From: Pedobacter paludis
Lineage (GTDB): Bacteria > Bacteroidota > Bacteroidia > Sphingobacteriales > Sphingobacteriaceae
Reading direction: 5' to 3'
DNA: 64,000 bases
NCBI RefSeq assembly: GCF_003173575.1
Contig: NZ_QGNY01000009.1
Coordinates: 118,352 to 182,351 of the forward strand
Part shown: positions 25,414 to 34,797 of the stretch, one piece after another
Numbering within the stretch: position 1 is the first letter of the stretch
How the letters are laid out: each line of letters opens with the position of its first letter
Position numbers and translations under genes: made by a program
Notes under the pieces: model-generated
What the model was told of the DNA's origin: nothing
The model's database searches: none
Seen by the model: the letters and a program-made list of their open reading frames with translations, nothing else

Positions 25414-25812
25414 TTAATCTTTAGCGGGTTCGATGCGCAGCTCTGTAATTAAAAAGTTGGTGTTAAACTTTTTCATGGTAATTGAAACACGGAAAGTTTC
25501 TTTAGATGTACTTAAAAGAATAACTCCAAAACGGTAATTTGGATTGGTATTAATTTTATGGAAAATACTCGTTTTTACCGGGGGGTGTTTGATAAAAAAA
25601 TCTTTCAAAATCTGTTCACCCTGTGCTTTAGAGTATACATCCTCTTCATCAATAATGATCAATTCTATTGTCGAAGCAAAATTTTTAGCAATTTCTTTCG
25701 AGTTGCTAGATTTAAAATACGAAGATAAATCATCTATAATATCAGCCTGAATGGCTGTAGAACGGTATAATGACGACAAACTAATAACTAGTAAAAATAA
25801 GCTCCGGATCAT
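25414..25812 (-). CDS. DUF4783 domain-containing exported protein
   Basis: A 132-residue Bacteroidota-typical protein with an N-terminal hydrophobic signal-like segment (SLFLLVISLSSLY) and a cystatin/NTF2-like DUF4783 domain: ADIIDDLSSYFKSSNSKEIAKNF, AQGEQILKDFFIKHPP and FRVSITMKKFNTNFLITELRIE. Its function is unknown. It precedes nadC on the same strand with a 104-base gap, so it may be in the same unit, and is divergent from gpmI. Confidence 0.78.
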   Translation of the reverse strand: MIRSLFLLVISLSSLYRSTAIQADIIDDLSSYFKSSNSKEIAKNFASTIELIIIDEEDVYSKAQGEQILKDFFIKHPPVKTSIFHKINTNPNYRFGVILLSTSKETFRVSITMKKFNTNFLITELRIEPAKD

Positions 25813-26061
25813 TTCTGCATTTTATACAGAACCCTACAGCTAAAATTATGCCATTAGCTTATCAAAAAAAGGATTTCTTAATTTGTATAACCTTCAATAA
25901 AGCTATATTTGTGATGTAATAAATACTAAAACATGTTCCATATGAGAATGTTTTAAAAATGTTTGATAATTACAGTATTACTTCTGATAAAATTACGAAA
26001 GGCAAATCGAAGGATAAGATTTTTAGCTTTTGAGCAATTGTTATCATAAAAACAAAAACTA

Positions 26062-27582
26062 ATGACAAATAAAAAACTTGCACTTATTATTTTAGATGGC
26101 TGGGGCTACGGAAAACAAGACAACTCTGATGCTGCTTATGCGGCCAATACTCCATTTTTTGATTCACTGTTACAAAACTATCCTAATTCAAAGCTAGAAG
26201 CTTCTGGCGAGGCTGTGGGTTTGCCTGCAGGCCAAATGGGAAATTCTGAAGTTGGCCACATGAATTTAGGCGCTGGCAGAGTTGTTTATCAGGAATTGGG
26301 AAGAATAAATAAAGCAATTACGGACAGAGAATTACATAGCCATCCTGTTTTGTTAAGTGCTTTTGATTACGCAAAGAAAAATAATAAAGCTGTTCATTTT
26401 ATTGGGTTGGTTTCCAACGGTGGTGTTCATGCACATATAGAACATTTAAAAGCTTTATGTGATGCTGCTGATGAAGCCAACGTTGAAAAAACTTTTGTAC
26501 ATGCGTTTCTTGATGGTAGAGATACCGATCCAAATTCTGGCTTAGGTTTTATTGGCGATTTACAAAACCACATTCAAAACTCAAATGCAAAGCTTGCCAC
26601 AATGGTTGGTCGTTATTTTGCAATGGATAGAGATAACCGTTGGGAACGCGTAAAAAAAGCTTACGATGTGATGGTTAACGGAATTGGAGAAAAAACTCAA
26701 GATGCCTTAGCTACAATTAAGAAATCATATGATGCTGGAGTAACAGATGAGTTTTTACAACCGGTTGTGTTAACAAAAAATGATGGTACGCCTGTAGCAA
26801 CTATTCAAAATGATGATGTGGTAATTTGTTTTAATTTCCGTACCGATAGAGGGCGGGAAATTACAACAGCCCTAACTCAAAAAGACTTTCCAGAACAAGA
26901 AATGTACAAATTGCCATTGTATTATGTTACAATGACAACCTATGATGAAAGTTTTGAAAAAGTAAATGTTGTATTCACTAAAGATGATTTAAGTAAAACT
27001 TTAGGCGAGGTATTGGCAAGCAATCAAAAAAATCAAATCCGCATTGCAGAAACAGAAAAATACCCGCACGTAACATTCTTCTTTTCAGGTGGCAGAGAGT
27101 CTGAGTTTGAAAATGAAAAACGCATTTTGATTCCTTCGCCTAAAGTAGCCACCTACGATTTGCAACCAGAAATGAGCGCTGCAGGAATTACGGAAGCCAT
27201 TACATCCGAAATAGAAAGTGGCTGGGCCGATTTTATTTGTTTAAATTTTGCCAACCCTGATATGGTTGGCCATACAGGTGTTTTCGACGCAGTGATCAAA
27301 GCAGTAGAAACGGCAGATAAATGTGCTGAAATCGTAGTAAATAAAGGCTTAGAAAATGGATATTCCTTCATCCTTTTAGCAGATCATGGCAATTCTGAAT
27401 TTATGGTAAACAATGATGGTTCTGCAAATACCGCACACACAACCAATCTGGTTCCATGTATTTTAATTGATAACGATTACAAAACCATTGCCGATGGCAA
27501 ATTAGGAGACATTGCACCAACCGTTTTAAAAATACTAGGTGTAGCCATTCCAGAAGAAATGACAGGAAACGTTTTGGTATAA
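26062..27582 (+). CDS. gpmI: 2,3-bisphosphoglycerate-independent phosphoglycerate mutase
   Basis: A 506-residue alkaline-phosphatase-superfamily mutase for glycolysis, dependent on Mn. LIILDGWGYG holds metal ligand Asp12, and GNSEVGHMNLGAGRVVYQ holds the phospho-serine Ser62. HAFLDGRDTDPNSG, GRYFAMDRDNRWERV, FNFRTDRGREIT and LLADHGNSEFM give the remaining catalytic and metal sites. The stop overlaps the next start in a TAATG junction. Confidence 0.97.
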   Translation: MTNKKLALIILDGWGYGKQDNSDAAYAANTPFFDSLLQNYPNSKLEASGEAVGLPAGQMGNSEVGHMNLGAGRVVYQELGRINKAITDRELHSHPVLLSAFDYAKKNNKAVHFIGLVSNGGVHAHIEHLKALCDAADEANVEKTFVHAFLDGRDTDPNSGLGFIGDLQNHIQNSNAKLATMVGRYFAMDRDNRWERVKKAYDVMVNGIGEKTQDALATIKKSYDAGVTDEFLQPVVLTKNDGTPVATIQNDDVVICFNFRTDRGREITTALTQKDFPEQEMYKLPLYYVTMTTYDESFEKVNVVFTKDDLSKTLGEVLASNQKNQIRIAETEKYPHVTFFFSGGRESEFENEKRILIPSPKVATYDLQPEMSAAGITEAITSEIESGWADFICLNFANPDMVGHTGVFDAVIKAVETADKCAEIVVNKGLENGYSFILLADHGNSEFMVNNDGSANTAHTTNLVPCILIDNDYKTIADGKLGDIAPTVLKILGVAIPEEMTGNVLV

Positions 27583-28112
27583 TGATTAAAAAACAATATT
27601 TATTTGTATTTGCCTTCGCATTTTTTTCCTGTAATCAGCGAAAAGAATCTGAAGCAAATACAGATTTTCTTTATTTTGACGTTAAGGGATATTTTGCGAA
27701 AGAAATTACACACTTGCAACAGCTTAAACCTCTTGTTAAAAAGTCTGTGAGTATAAACGGAGCAACAGAAAGTAAAGCTTTGGTGATTAAGGATTGGAAT
27801 AAGGAACTTGCTGTTTTTGTTGATGCCGACATTAATAAAACTTCGTGGAAAGGAAGTTTTGTGGCTTCTAAAAACGATTCTCAGGAAAACTATACCTCCT
27901 CAAGCAAAAGGATTCCGGTAAAAAAAATTGTAATCGAAAAACAGGGCAATAACATCAAGAAAGTTGAAATTTTTATTTCGAATAAAAACCTGCTTTATAC
28001 TTCAAATGATACCTTAACTTACTATCCTGACAGCTTGTATTTAATTAAAAAGCAACAAAAAATAAGATTACTGAGTTCAAAGAAATACAGTATTAGCGGA
28101 AAAATAAAATAA
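27582..28112 (+). CDS. Hypothetical lipoprotein
   Basis: A 176-residue protein with a lipoprotein signal: MIKKQYLFVFAFAFFSCNQ, cysteine 17 after FFS. The mature part is lysine-rich and beta-strand-like (KIVIEKQGNNIKKVEIFIS, IRLLSSKKYSISG). No domain is recognised. It is translationally coupled to gpmI by a one-base TAATG overlap and ended by a very strong terminator, so it is the second gene of a two-gene unit. Nothing links it to glycolysis beyond position. Confidence 0.7.
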   Translation: MIKKQYLFVFAFAFFSCNQRKESEANTDFLYFDVKGYFAKEITHLQQLKPLVKKSVSINGATESKALVIKDWNKELAVFVDADINKTSWKGSFVASKNDSQENYTSSSKRIPVKKIVIEKQGNNIKKVEIFISNKNLLYTSNDTLTYYPDSLYLIKKQQKIRLLSSKKYSISGKIK

Positions 28113-28150
28113 AAAAAATAGTCCTGAAAAATTTCAGGACTATTTTTTTT
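28111..28150. terminator. Very strong bidirectional terminator
   Basis: A 19-base arm of A8 then TAGTCCTGAAA is perfectly complementary to TTTCAGGACTA then T8, with only AA between (effective loop a little larger). It separates the convergent lipoprotein and TPR genes. Confidence 0.93.
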
Positions 28151-28164
28151 GTTATTTATATAAC

Positions 28165-28785
28165 TTATTTTAAACTCAAAATCTGAGCTTTATCGTAGGC
28201 TACCCAATCAATAATATCTTTTCTTAAAGGCTGCATGGTTAACACTTTCTGAAAATCAGCAATAGAGTTATTAAACAATGCTACACATGCCGCTTTCTCT
28301 TCCTTTTTCTTTACTTTGAAAGATCTAAAAATAGCATAATCCTTATAGGCCAAAGCTCTATTTTGCAACATTTGCGAATCTTCTTCCCCACTAATTTCAA
28401 TTGCCTTGGTAAAATCCTTGATGGAAGCCGTGTAAAAATTTTCACGCATAGAGTTTAACGACTCTTTAGGATCGTTCGCAATATTTAAGCGGGCTTTTCC
28501 CCGATAATAATAAGCAGAAACCTCGCCTGGTTTTATAACAACCAAACGGCTGTAAGTAGAAATAGATTTTTCGTATTCTCCATTTTGAAAATAAGAATAA
28601 CCCAACATTTTTAAAACGTTTGCATTATCAGGATCCTTTGTATCGGCCTTTTCCAACTGTACAACTGCAGTTTTATAATCGCCTTTCATCATTGCCTGCA
28701 TGCTTTTATCATAATTGCTCTGGGCAAAGCTGCTGGTTGATGAGAAAAGAATAAGTCCTAAAACGGCTTGTTTAAAATAGTTCAT
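28165..28785 (-). CDS. Exported tetratricopeptide-repeat protein
   Basis: A 206-residue protein with a signal peptide (MNYFKQAVLGLILFSSTSSFAQ) and about four TPR units: MMKGDYKTAVVQLEKADTKDP, VLKMLGYSYFQNGEYEKSI, VSAYYYRGKARLNI and the SIADFQKVLTMQP segment. It should be a periplasmic scaffold; partners are unknown. Monocistronic: it has its own -7 box upstream and the shared terminator downstream. Confidence 0.85.
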   Translation of the reverse strand: MNYFKQAVLGLILFSSTSSFAQSNYDKSMQAMMKGDYKTAVVQLEKADTKDPDNANVLKMLGYSYFQNGEYEKSISTYSRLVVIKPGEVSAYYYRGKARLNIANDPKESLNSMRENFYTASIKDFTKAIEISGEEDSQMLQNRALAYKDYAIFRSFKVKKKEEKAACVALFNNSIADFQKVLTMQPLRKDIIDWVAYDKAQILSLK

Positions 28786-29104
28786 GTATTAATAATAAGT
28801 TAACAAATCTACACATCAGTGGGATTTATAAGGAATATTTTTCCGCAATATAATCCTATTCTGAGAATTTAAAAGTTTTTTTAATTTCTTTCACACAACC
28901 GCATGCTGCAAACATTAGCTTTAACGCTAAATTTTGCTTAATATGATAATGCAATAAATATTTAAAAATGAATCTGCCTTTTTAACAAAAGATTAATACT
29001 ATTTTCACTTTGGCATAAGGATTGAAATTATTACCTTAACAATTAAATTAAGCAAAGAATACACGATAATACTGCCAGTTTGTCGTTAGAGGAAGATGTA
29101 GATA
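28786..29104. promoter_or_regulatory. Divergent promoter region of the TPR gene and lon
   Basis: This 319-base gap holds a minus-strand -7 box (CAAATCTA at 28804-28811, read TAGATTTG) for the TPR gene. For lon there is TTTG at 29009-29012, exactly 19 bases, then TACCTTAA at 29032-29039, which is a partial match to TAnnTTTG. No heat-shock-type inverted repeat (CIRCE) was seen. The lon leader is about 60 bases. Confidence 0.42.
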
Positions 29105-31576
29105 ATGAGTAAACAAGATATATTTGATTTCAATTCAGCGATGCCGATCATAAATGAAGATACCGAGTTTTTCCCCCTAATGTCTCAACAAGATGAAGAG
29201 GAAATGAATAACGAGGAGACGCCTGAAACGTTGGCAATTTTGCCATTAAGAAATACTGTTTTATTTCCCGGAGTTGTAATTCCAATTACCGTTGGAAGAG
29301 ATAAATCCATCAAATTAATTAAAGAAGCATATAAGGGAAACAAGATTATCGGAGTTGTTTCGCAAAAAGATGTTTCTATAGAAGATCCTACCTTTGAGCA
29401 ACTTAACACCGTTGGAACGGTTGCCAATATTATAAAATTACTTCAAATGCCTGATGGTAACACAACCGTTATTATTCAGGGCAAGCAACGTTTTAGTTTA
29501 ATAGAAGAGGTTCAAAACGAGCCTTATATTAAAGCTGTGGTAAGGAAATTTGAAGAACAGAAACATAAAGCGGATAAAGAATTCAAAACCTTAATTGCTT
29601 CTATCCGAGAGATGTCGTCTCAAATTATTCAACTTTCTCCAAATATACCTAGCGAAGCCAGCATAGCATTAAAAAACATTGAAAGCAATTCATTTCTGAT
29701 CAATTTCATTTCATCGAACATGAATGCCGAAATGGCTGATAAGCAAAAAATCCTTGAAATGGATAAATTGCAGGATAGAGCTCAAAAAGTTATGGAGCTT
29801 TTAATGGTGGAGTTGCAAATGTTGGAGCTGAGAAATCAAATCCAATCTAAGGTTCGTACCGATCTTGATAAGCAACAACGTGATTATTTCTTAAATCAGC
29901 AATTAAAAACCATTCAGGAAGAACTTGGCGGAAATTCTGCAGATTTGGAATTCGATGCCCTACAGGAAAGAGCGAAGAAGAAAAAATGGGCCAAGGCAGT
30001 TGATGAACATTTTGATAAAGAGTTAGATAAACTGGGCAGAATGAATCCGGCGGCGCCAGATTATTCGATCCAATTGAATTATCTAGAACTTTTACTGGAT
30101 TTACCCTGGAGCGAGTTTACAAAGGATAATTTTGATCTTAAACGTGCTCAACGTATTTTGGATAAAGACCATTTTGGGCTAGAAAAGGTTAAGCAACGCA
30201 TTATTGAGTACTTAGCGGTTTTAAAGTTAAAACGCGATATGAAAGCACCGATTTTATGTTTGGTTGGCCCTCCGGGAGTTGGTAAAACATCTTTGGGCAA
30301 ATCAATCGCAAAAGCTTTAGGACGTAAATATGTACGTATGGCTTTAGGCGGAATCCGTGATGAAGCCGAAATCAGAGGTCACCGTAAAACATACATCGGT
30401 GCAATGCCAGGCCGTATCATTTCATCCATTAAAAAAGCTGGTGCAGATAACCCTGTATTTGTTCTAGATGAAATTGATAAGGTAGGTACTGATCATCGTG
30501 GCGATCCTTCATCGGCTTTACTTGAGGTTTTGGATCCCGAACAAAACAGTGCATTTTATGATCATTATGTGGAAATGGATTACGATTTATCGAATATTCT
30601 ATTTATCGCAACAGCCAACTCTTTAAGTACCATACAGCCAGCTTTGTTAGATCGTATGGAAATTATCGAGGTAAACGGATACACCATAGAAGAGAAAATT
30701 GAGATTGCAAAGAAGTATCTTTTGCCAAAACAGAAAGAAAATCACGGACTTCAAAACAAAGACATCAATTTAAAAACATCTTTGATTGAAAAAGTAATTG
30801 AAGATTACACAAGAGAATCTGGAGTACGTGGTTTAGAGAAAAAAATCGGTTCATTGGTTCGTGGTGTTGCTACTAAAATTGCAATGGAAGAAGCTTATGA
30901 TGTAAATTTAAACATTGCTGATGTTGAACGTATTTTAGGTGCTCCAATTTACGATAAAGATCTATATGAAGGCAATGAAGTTGCCGGAGTTGTAACCGGT
31001 TTAGCTTGGACAAGTGTTGGCGGCGACATTCTTTTCATCGAATCCAGCTTAAGTCCAGGTAAAGGAAAACTGACTTTAACAGGTAATCTTGGCGATGTGA
31101 TGAAAGAGTCTGCGGTAATTGCATTGGCTTATTTACGGGCACATGCTTCAGAATTTGGAATCGATTATTCGTTATTTGACAATTGGGATGTTCATGTTCA
31201 CGTTCCTGCAGGCGCAACGCCTAAAGATGGACCTTCGGCCGGCGTAACGATGTTAACAGCTTTAACCTCTGCATTTACGCAACGTAAGGTAAAACAACAT
31301 TTAGCCATGACTGGCGAGATTACCTTACGTGGAAAAGTATTGCCAGTAGGTGGAATTAAGGAAAAAATATTAGCAGCTAAAAGAGCAAACATCAAAGAAA
31401 TTATCCTTTGTAAAAGCAACCGCAAGGATATTTTAGAGATTAAGGAAAGCTACGTAAAGGACTTAACTTTCCATTACGTTACTGAAATGAGCGAAGTAAT
31501 TGAACTTGCCTTAACAAAAAATAAAGTTAAAAAACCATTGGATTTAAGTATTAAAGTTGCTCCAATCGTTAACTAA
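29105..31576 (+). CDS. lon: ATP-dependent protease Lon
   Basis: An 823-residue Lon. The N-terminal substrate domain starts near residue 43 (AILPLRNTVLFPGVVIPI). The AAA domain has Walker A GPPGVGKTS (388-396) and Walker B-type VFVLDEIDKVG. The protease domain has the catalytic serine Ser711 in KDGPSAGVTM and the lysine of the dyad at Lys752/754 in GGIKEKILAAKRA. It degrades misfolded and regulatory proteins in the cytoplasm. It carries a roughly 40-residue acidic extension before the Lon domain. A terminator follows at once. Confidence 0.97.
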   Translation: MSKQDIFDFNSAMPIINEDTEFFPLMSQQDEEEMNNEETPETLAILPLRNTVLFPGVVIPITVGRDKSIKLIKEAYKGNKIIGVVSQKDVSIEDPTFEQLNTVGTVANIIKLLQMPDGNTTVIIQGKQRFSLIEEVQNEPYIKAVVRKFEEQKHKADKEFKTLIASIREMSSQIIQLSPNIPSEASIALKNIESNSFLINFISSNMNAEMADKQKILEMDKLQDRAQKVMELLMVELQMLELRNQIQSKVRTDLDKQQRDYFLNQQLKTIQEELGGNSADLEFDALQERAKKKKWAKAVDEHFDKELDKLGRMNPAAPDYSIQLNYLELLLDLPWSEFTKDNFDLKRAQRILDKDHFGLEKVKQRIIEYLAVLKLKRDMKAPILCLVGPPGVGKTSLGKSIAKALGRKYVRMALGGIRDEAEIRGHRKTYIGAMPGRIISSIKKAGADNPVFVLDEIDKVGTDHRGDPSSALLEVLDPEQNSAFYDHYVEMDYDLSNILFIATANSLSTIQPALLDRMEIIEVNGYTIEEKIEIAKKYLLPKQKENHGLQNKDINLKTSLIEKVIEDYTRESGVRGLEKKIGSLVRGVATKIAMEEAYDVNLNIADVERILGAPIYDKDLYEGNEVAGVVTGLAWTSVGGDILFIESSLSPGKGKLTLTGNLGDVMKESAVIALAYLRAHASEFGIDYSLFDNWDVHVHVPAGATPKDGPSAGVTMLTALTSAFTQRKVKQHLAMTGEITLRGKVLPVGGIKEKILAAKRANIKEIILCKSNRKDILEIKESYVKDLTFHYVTEMSEVIELALTKNKVKKPLDLSIKVAPIVN

Positions 31577-31631
31577 TTTGTAATCTTTTGGCTCATCAGC
31601 ACTAAAATTCGATTACAATAAATACTTTTAC

Positions 31632-31660
31632 AGCCTAGGTTAAAAATACCTAGGCTTTTT
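31632..31660 (+). terminator. lon terminator abutting the next start codon
   Basis: AGCCTAGGT (31632-31640) and ACCTAGGCT (31648-31656) form a perfect 9-bp stem with loop TAAAAAT, followed by a T-run to 31660. The ATG of the lpxR-like gene is at 31662, directly after the T-run. Confidence 0.85.
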
Positions 31661-31661
31661 T

Positions 31662-32612
31662 ATGAAATCTTTTTTATCCGCAGTAATTTTTTCATTAGTT
31701 CTATCTACGGGCTTTGCACAATCTTATAAAAACGAGTTTGGCTTTAAAACCGAAAACGACGCCTATTTGGCCACGTTAAACGATCGTTATTATACCAATG
31801 GATTGTTTATTTATTTCCGCAGGGCGATAAATCCTAAAAAATTTGGAGAAAAAATAGAGAAAAAAACTTACGAAATTTCTGCTGGCCAAAAAATGTACAC
31901 GCCATATTGGGGCCAGGTGCCTAATAAAGCAGATCAAGACAGACCTTTTGCAGGATATTTATATGCCGGAGGTGCTTATTCTATATTTTATAAAAATGAA
32001 AGCGTACTGAAATTGAGCACTGAAATTGGAACGGTTGGCCCGAATTCACTTGCTCAAGATGCACAAAGATTTCTTCATAAAACCGTAGGTTTCTACACCC
32101 CTGCTGGCTGGGATTATCAAATAAAAAACGAAGTTGCTGTAAATTTAGCTGCCAATTACAGTAAACTGCTTTACCGTACAGATGATAATGTTATCGATTT
32201 TAGCGGACAGGGTTATGCCAACTTAGGCACAACGTTTTCTGGCCTAGGTGCTTCAGTATTGTTTAGAGCAGGAAGATTAAATCAATTATTTAACAGCGCT
32301 TATCATAATGCAGTTATAGGAAACTCTAAAACTGCCAGCCTAAACAAATCAGAATTTTTCTTTTATGCAAAACCCCAGTTAAATGTAGTTGCGTATGATG
32401 CTACAATACAGGGAAGTTTATTTAATGATGATAGTCCAGTAACTTTTGGTGTTAAACCCATTGTTTTTGAGCAACAGTTTGGCGTTAATTATAGTTCTAA
32501 AAGATTTACGGCAGATTTTAACATCATCTTTAAAACCAAAGAAGTTAAAAGTGTTGCGAAAGCACAGAATTATGGTGGCTTAAGTTTATATTACAGATTT
32601 GGCAAAATCTAA
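31662..32612 (+). CDS. LpxR-like lipid A 3'-O-deacylase (DUF2219)
   Basis: A 316-residue outer-membrane barrel with a signal peptide (MKSFLSAVIFSLVLSTGFAQ). The LpxR active-site region is visible: TENDAYLATLNDRYYTNGLF (Asn32, Asp33, Asp41, Arg42, Tyr43), then QDRPFAGYLYAGGAY. Family enzymes remove the 3'-acyloxyacyl chains of lipid A in a Ca-dependent way. It ends with LSLYYRFGKI, a barrel-type C-terminal aromatic strand. The start lies right after the lon terminator with no room for a separate leader. It converges with arfB, the two stops being 2 bases apart. Confidence 0.85.
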   Translation: MKSFLSAVIFSLVLSTGFAQSYKNEFGFKTENDAYLATLNDRYYTNGLFIYFRRAINPKKFGEKIEKKTYEISAGQKMYTPYWGQVPNKADQDRPFAGYLYAGGAYSIFYKNESVLKLSTEIGTVGPNSLAQDAQRFLHKTVGFYTPAGWDYQIKNEVAVNLAANYSKLLYRTDDNVIDFSGQGYANLGTTFSGLGASVLFRAGRLNQLFNSAYHNAVIGNSKTASLNKSEFFFYAKPQLNVVAYDATIQGSLFNDDSPVTFGVKPIVFEQQFGVNYSSKRFTADFNIIFKTKEVKSVAKAQNYGGLSLYYRFGKI

Positions 32613-32614
32613 AA

Positions 32615-33025
32615 TCAATCAAAACTAGGCTTTTTTCTACTTTCCTTTCGCTCTGCATTAACAGATTTATTCTTCAATCTTTTTTGAATTACAGCTTTTG
32701 GAGTTTTAGTGGGCTTGCGTTTTTTTTGGACTACCAGGGAACGTTTAAGCAGATCGATTAATTTAGCAATGGTCTTTTCTTTGTTTAAAAGCTGGCTCCT
32801 ATCCTCTTGCGAAACAATATGTAACAAACCTTCTGAATCCAGTCGATTTTCAACTCTGGATTTTATAAGCAATTTCTCATCCTCTGTTAGATATTCAGAA
32901 CTTGCCAAATTGAAAATCAATTCTACCTTGCTCGAAACTTTGTTTACGTTTTGACCACCTTTGCCCCCACTTCGAGAAGTTTTGAATACAGCTGATTTTA
33001 AAATTTCTTCTCTGGTAGGTAACAT
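32615..33025 (-). CDS. arfB: Alternative ribosome-rescue factor ArfB (peptidyl-tRNA hydrolase)
   Basis: A 136-residue class-I release-factor-like protein. The catalytic GGQ is Gly23-Gly24-Gln25 in SGGKGGQNVNK, with VNKVSSKVELIF following. The C-terminal tail is very basic (QKKRKPTKTPKAVIQKRLKNK), as needed to enter the empty mRNA channel of stalled ribosomes. There is no codon-recognition domain, which separates it from RF1/RF2. It has its own -7 box at 33052. Confidence 0.93.
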   Translation of the reverse strand: MLPTREEILKSAVFKTSRSGGKGGQNVNKVSSKVELIFNLASSEYLTEDEKLLIKSRVENRLDSEGLLHIVSQEDRSQLLNKEKTIAKLIDLLKRSLVVQKKRKPTKTPKAVIQKRLKNKSVNAERKESRKKPSFD

Positions 33026-33051
33026 CTTATTTTTGTGATTTTTATAAAATG

Positions 33052-33059
33052 CAAATATA
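33052..33059 (-). promoter_or_regulatory. -7 box of arfB
   Basis: CAAATATA reads TATATTTG on the minus strand, a full TAnnTTTG match 27 bases before the ATG at 33025. No clear -33 element. Confidence 0.5.
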
Positions 33060-33187
33060 TTTAGAAAAAATTAAACCAATAATGTTAAAATATGCTTTAA
33101 ACGAATACACTTTTTGTTAATTCGTATATAAAATCCTAACTTCAAAAATTCATCCATATTAAGCTCTAAATACCCATCAATCGTCCC

Positions 33188-33973
33188 ATGACTTTAAAAT
33201 CTTTCGGCCAAAAACTCAAGCGCTTTCTAAAAGCATTCTTGTTTACTATTCTTTGCATTGTCTATCTCTTTTTAACAATTTGGACATTTTGTTACTCATT
33301 AAGCATTTTTTACGTTTTTGTTATTGTTTTAGCCATTGGTTTAATTCTTTACTTCCGAAGAAAAAAAAGGAGAGATCTTTCGGCTATTTTAGTGGTTGGT
33401 TTATTAATTTTTCTAATCGCTACACCATATAACCTATCACAGTACAATAGTAACGCCGCTGGCTTTCAAGCTAGAGTTAACAGAGGAAAATCATTAACCT
33501 TTAAAGAAAAATGCGGTATTTATGGCAATGTGCTAATGATCATTGTTCTGGATTATATCCCACTTCGCGAAGCCAGCGTAATGAATTTTTACATGCTGTT
33601 TCCTAAAGAAAATAAAACAAGGGTATTTTATAGTAATGCATATTTGAGGGCTCAGGATATCAAACCTTTATTAGATAAAAAAGGCAAGAATGTAGTAGCA
33701 TGGAATAAATGGAATGAGCGTTTAAATGGCAATTTTAGATTCGCTGCTGCATTTGATCCATGTACAATTGAGGTTACTGATGAAGGAACTTATAAAAAAG
33801 CCGTTCTAATTACTCCATTTCATTATCGTAAAAATTATACAACCAGAAATGCCACTCATGCCATGCACGGTTTATTCGAGTTCCATATAAACGAGGGTTT
33901 ATTCTGGTATCTGCAGCACAAGGGCTGGCTTCATCCTTACACAGCGGTGTGGATTGCTAAATTCGATAAATAA
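33188..33973 (+). CDS. Hypothetical membrane protein
   Basis: A 261-residue protein. The N-terminal third has two or three hydrophobic segments (about residues 15-52 and 63-80) around a basic FRRKKRRDL loop. The rest is a soluble domain with YSNAYLRAQDIKPLLDKKGKN, AAFDPCTIEVTD and HAMHGLFEFHINEGLFWYLQ. I do not recognise a family. It is transcribed alone, with 64 bases to the -33/-7 region of cmk. No function is proposed. Confidence 0.65.
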   Translation: MTLKSFGQKLKRFLKAFLFTILCIVYLFLTIWTFCYSLSIFYVFVIVLAIGLILYFRRKKRRDLSAILVVGLLIFLIATPYNLSQYNSNAAGFQARVNRGKSLTFKEKCGIYGNVLMIIVLDYIPLREASVMNFYMLFPKENKTRVFYSNAYLRAQDIKPLLDKKGKNVVAWNKWNERLNGNFRFAAAFDPCTIEVTDEGTYKKAVLITPFHYRKNYTTRNATHAMHGLFEFHINEGLFWYLQHKGWLHPYTAVWIAKFDK

Positions 33974-34048
33974 AAAGCTGAATTTAAATAAGGTATAGTT
34001 TTTTAGAATCCTTGCGATAAAAAATTAAGCAAGTACATTGTCTTTTTT

Positions 34049-34056
34049 TACCTTTG
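34049..34056 (+). promoter_or_regulatory. -7 box of cmk
   Basis: TACCTTTG, a full TAnnTTTG match, ends 6 bases before ATG 34062. It overlaps the longer frame's first codons (TTG at 34038), which supports ATG 34062 as the start and implies a very short leader. Confidence 0.5.
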
Positions 34057-34061
34057 TGGTA

Positions 34062-34739
34062 ATGAAAAAAAACTTGGTTATAGCTATTGATGGCTATTCA
34101 TCTTGCGGAAAAAGTACTTTAGCAAAAGCGCTGGCTAAAAAATTAGGTTTTATTTATATCGATAGCGGCGCCATGTACCGTGCGGTTACCTTATACTTCC
34201 TAAGAAACCATATAGATATTTCTGATGATGCCAAAGTTATTGATGCCTTAAAACACATCGAACTTAATTTTCATTCTCGAGATTATCAATCGCATATAAC
34301 ATTAAACGGTGAGGAAGTTTCGGATGAAATCCGTTTAATGCCCGTTTCTGAAAATGTTAGCGAAGTTTCTGCGCATAAAATTGTTCGCCATGAAATGGTT
34401 AAACAACAACAGCGAATGGGAAAATCAAAAAACATTGTAATGGATGGGCGTGATATTGGCACTACGGTTTTTCCCGATGCGCCTGTTAAATTTTTCATGA
34501 CAGCTGATCCCAAAATCAGAGCAGAACGAAGGTTCAAAGAACTGGAAAGCAAGGGCAATAATGAAACAACTTTGGAAGAAGTTTTTGAAAATCTTGCACA
34601 TCGCGATTACGCAGACACAACGCGTAAAGAAAGTCCGCTGGTTAGAGCAGACGATGCCGTTATCTTAGACAATACAGATTTAACGCAAGATGAGCAATTG
34701 GCTTTTGCACTAGAAAGAGTAGAACCTTTTTTAACTTAA
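34062..34739 (+). CDS. cmk: Cytidylate kinase
   Basis: A 225-residue (d)CMP kinase. The P-loop is AIDGYSSCGKSTLAKALA (residues 8-25), followed by YIDSGAMYRAVTLYFL, GRDIGTTVFPDAPVKFFMTADPKIRAERR (quoted in part: DGRDIGTTVFPDA) and the C-terminal VRADDAVILDNTDLT. All nucleotide-binding motifs are intact and the length is usual. ATG 34062 begins the standard MKKNLVIAIDG; the frame extension to a TTG at 34038 overlaps the -7 box. Confidence 0.95.
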   Translation: MKKNLVIAIDGYSSCGKSTLAKALAKKLGFIYIDSGAMYRAVTLYFLRNHIDISDDAKVIDALKHIELNFHSRDYQSHITLNGEEVSDEIRLMPVSENVSEVSAHKIVRHEMVKQQQRMGKSKNIVMDGRDIGTTVFPDAPVKFFMTADPKIRAERRFKELESKGNNETTLEEVFENLAHRDYADTTRKESPLVRADDAVILDNTDLTQDEQLAFALERVEPFLT

Positions 34740-34797
34740 TCACTGCGTCTGTTTAAATTAATTTCATATTTTTAGCGAGAACCAAATTCTCCTACAT

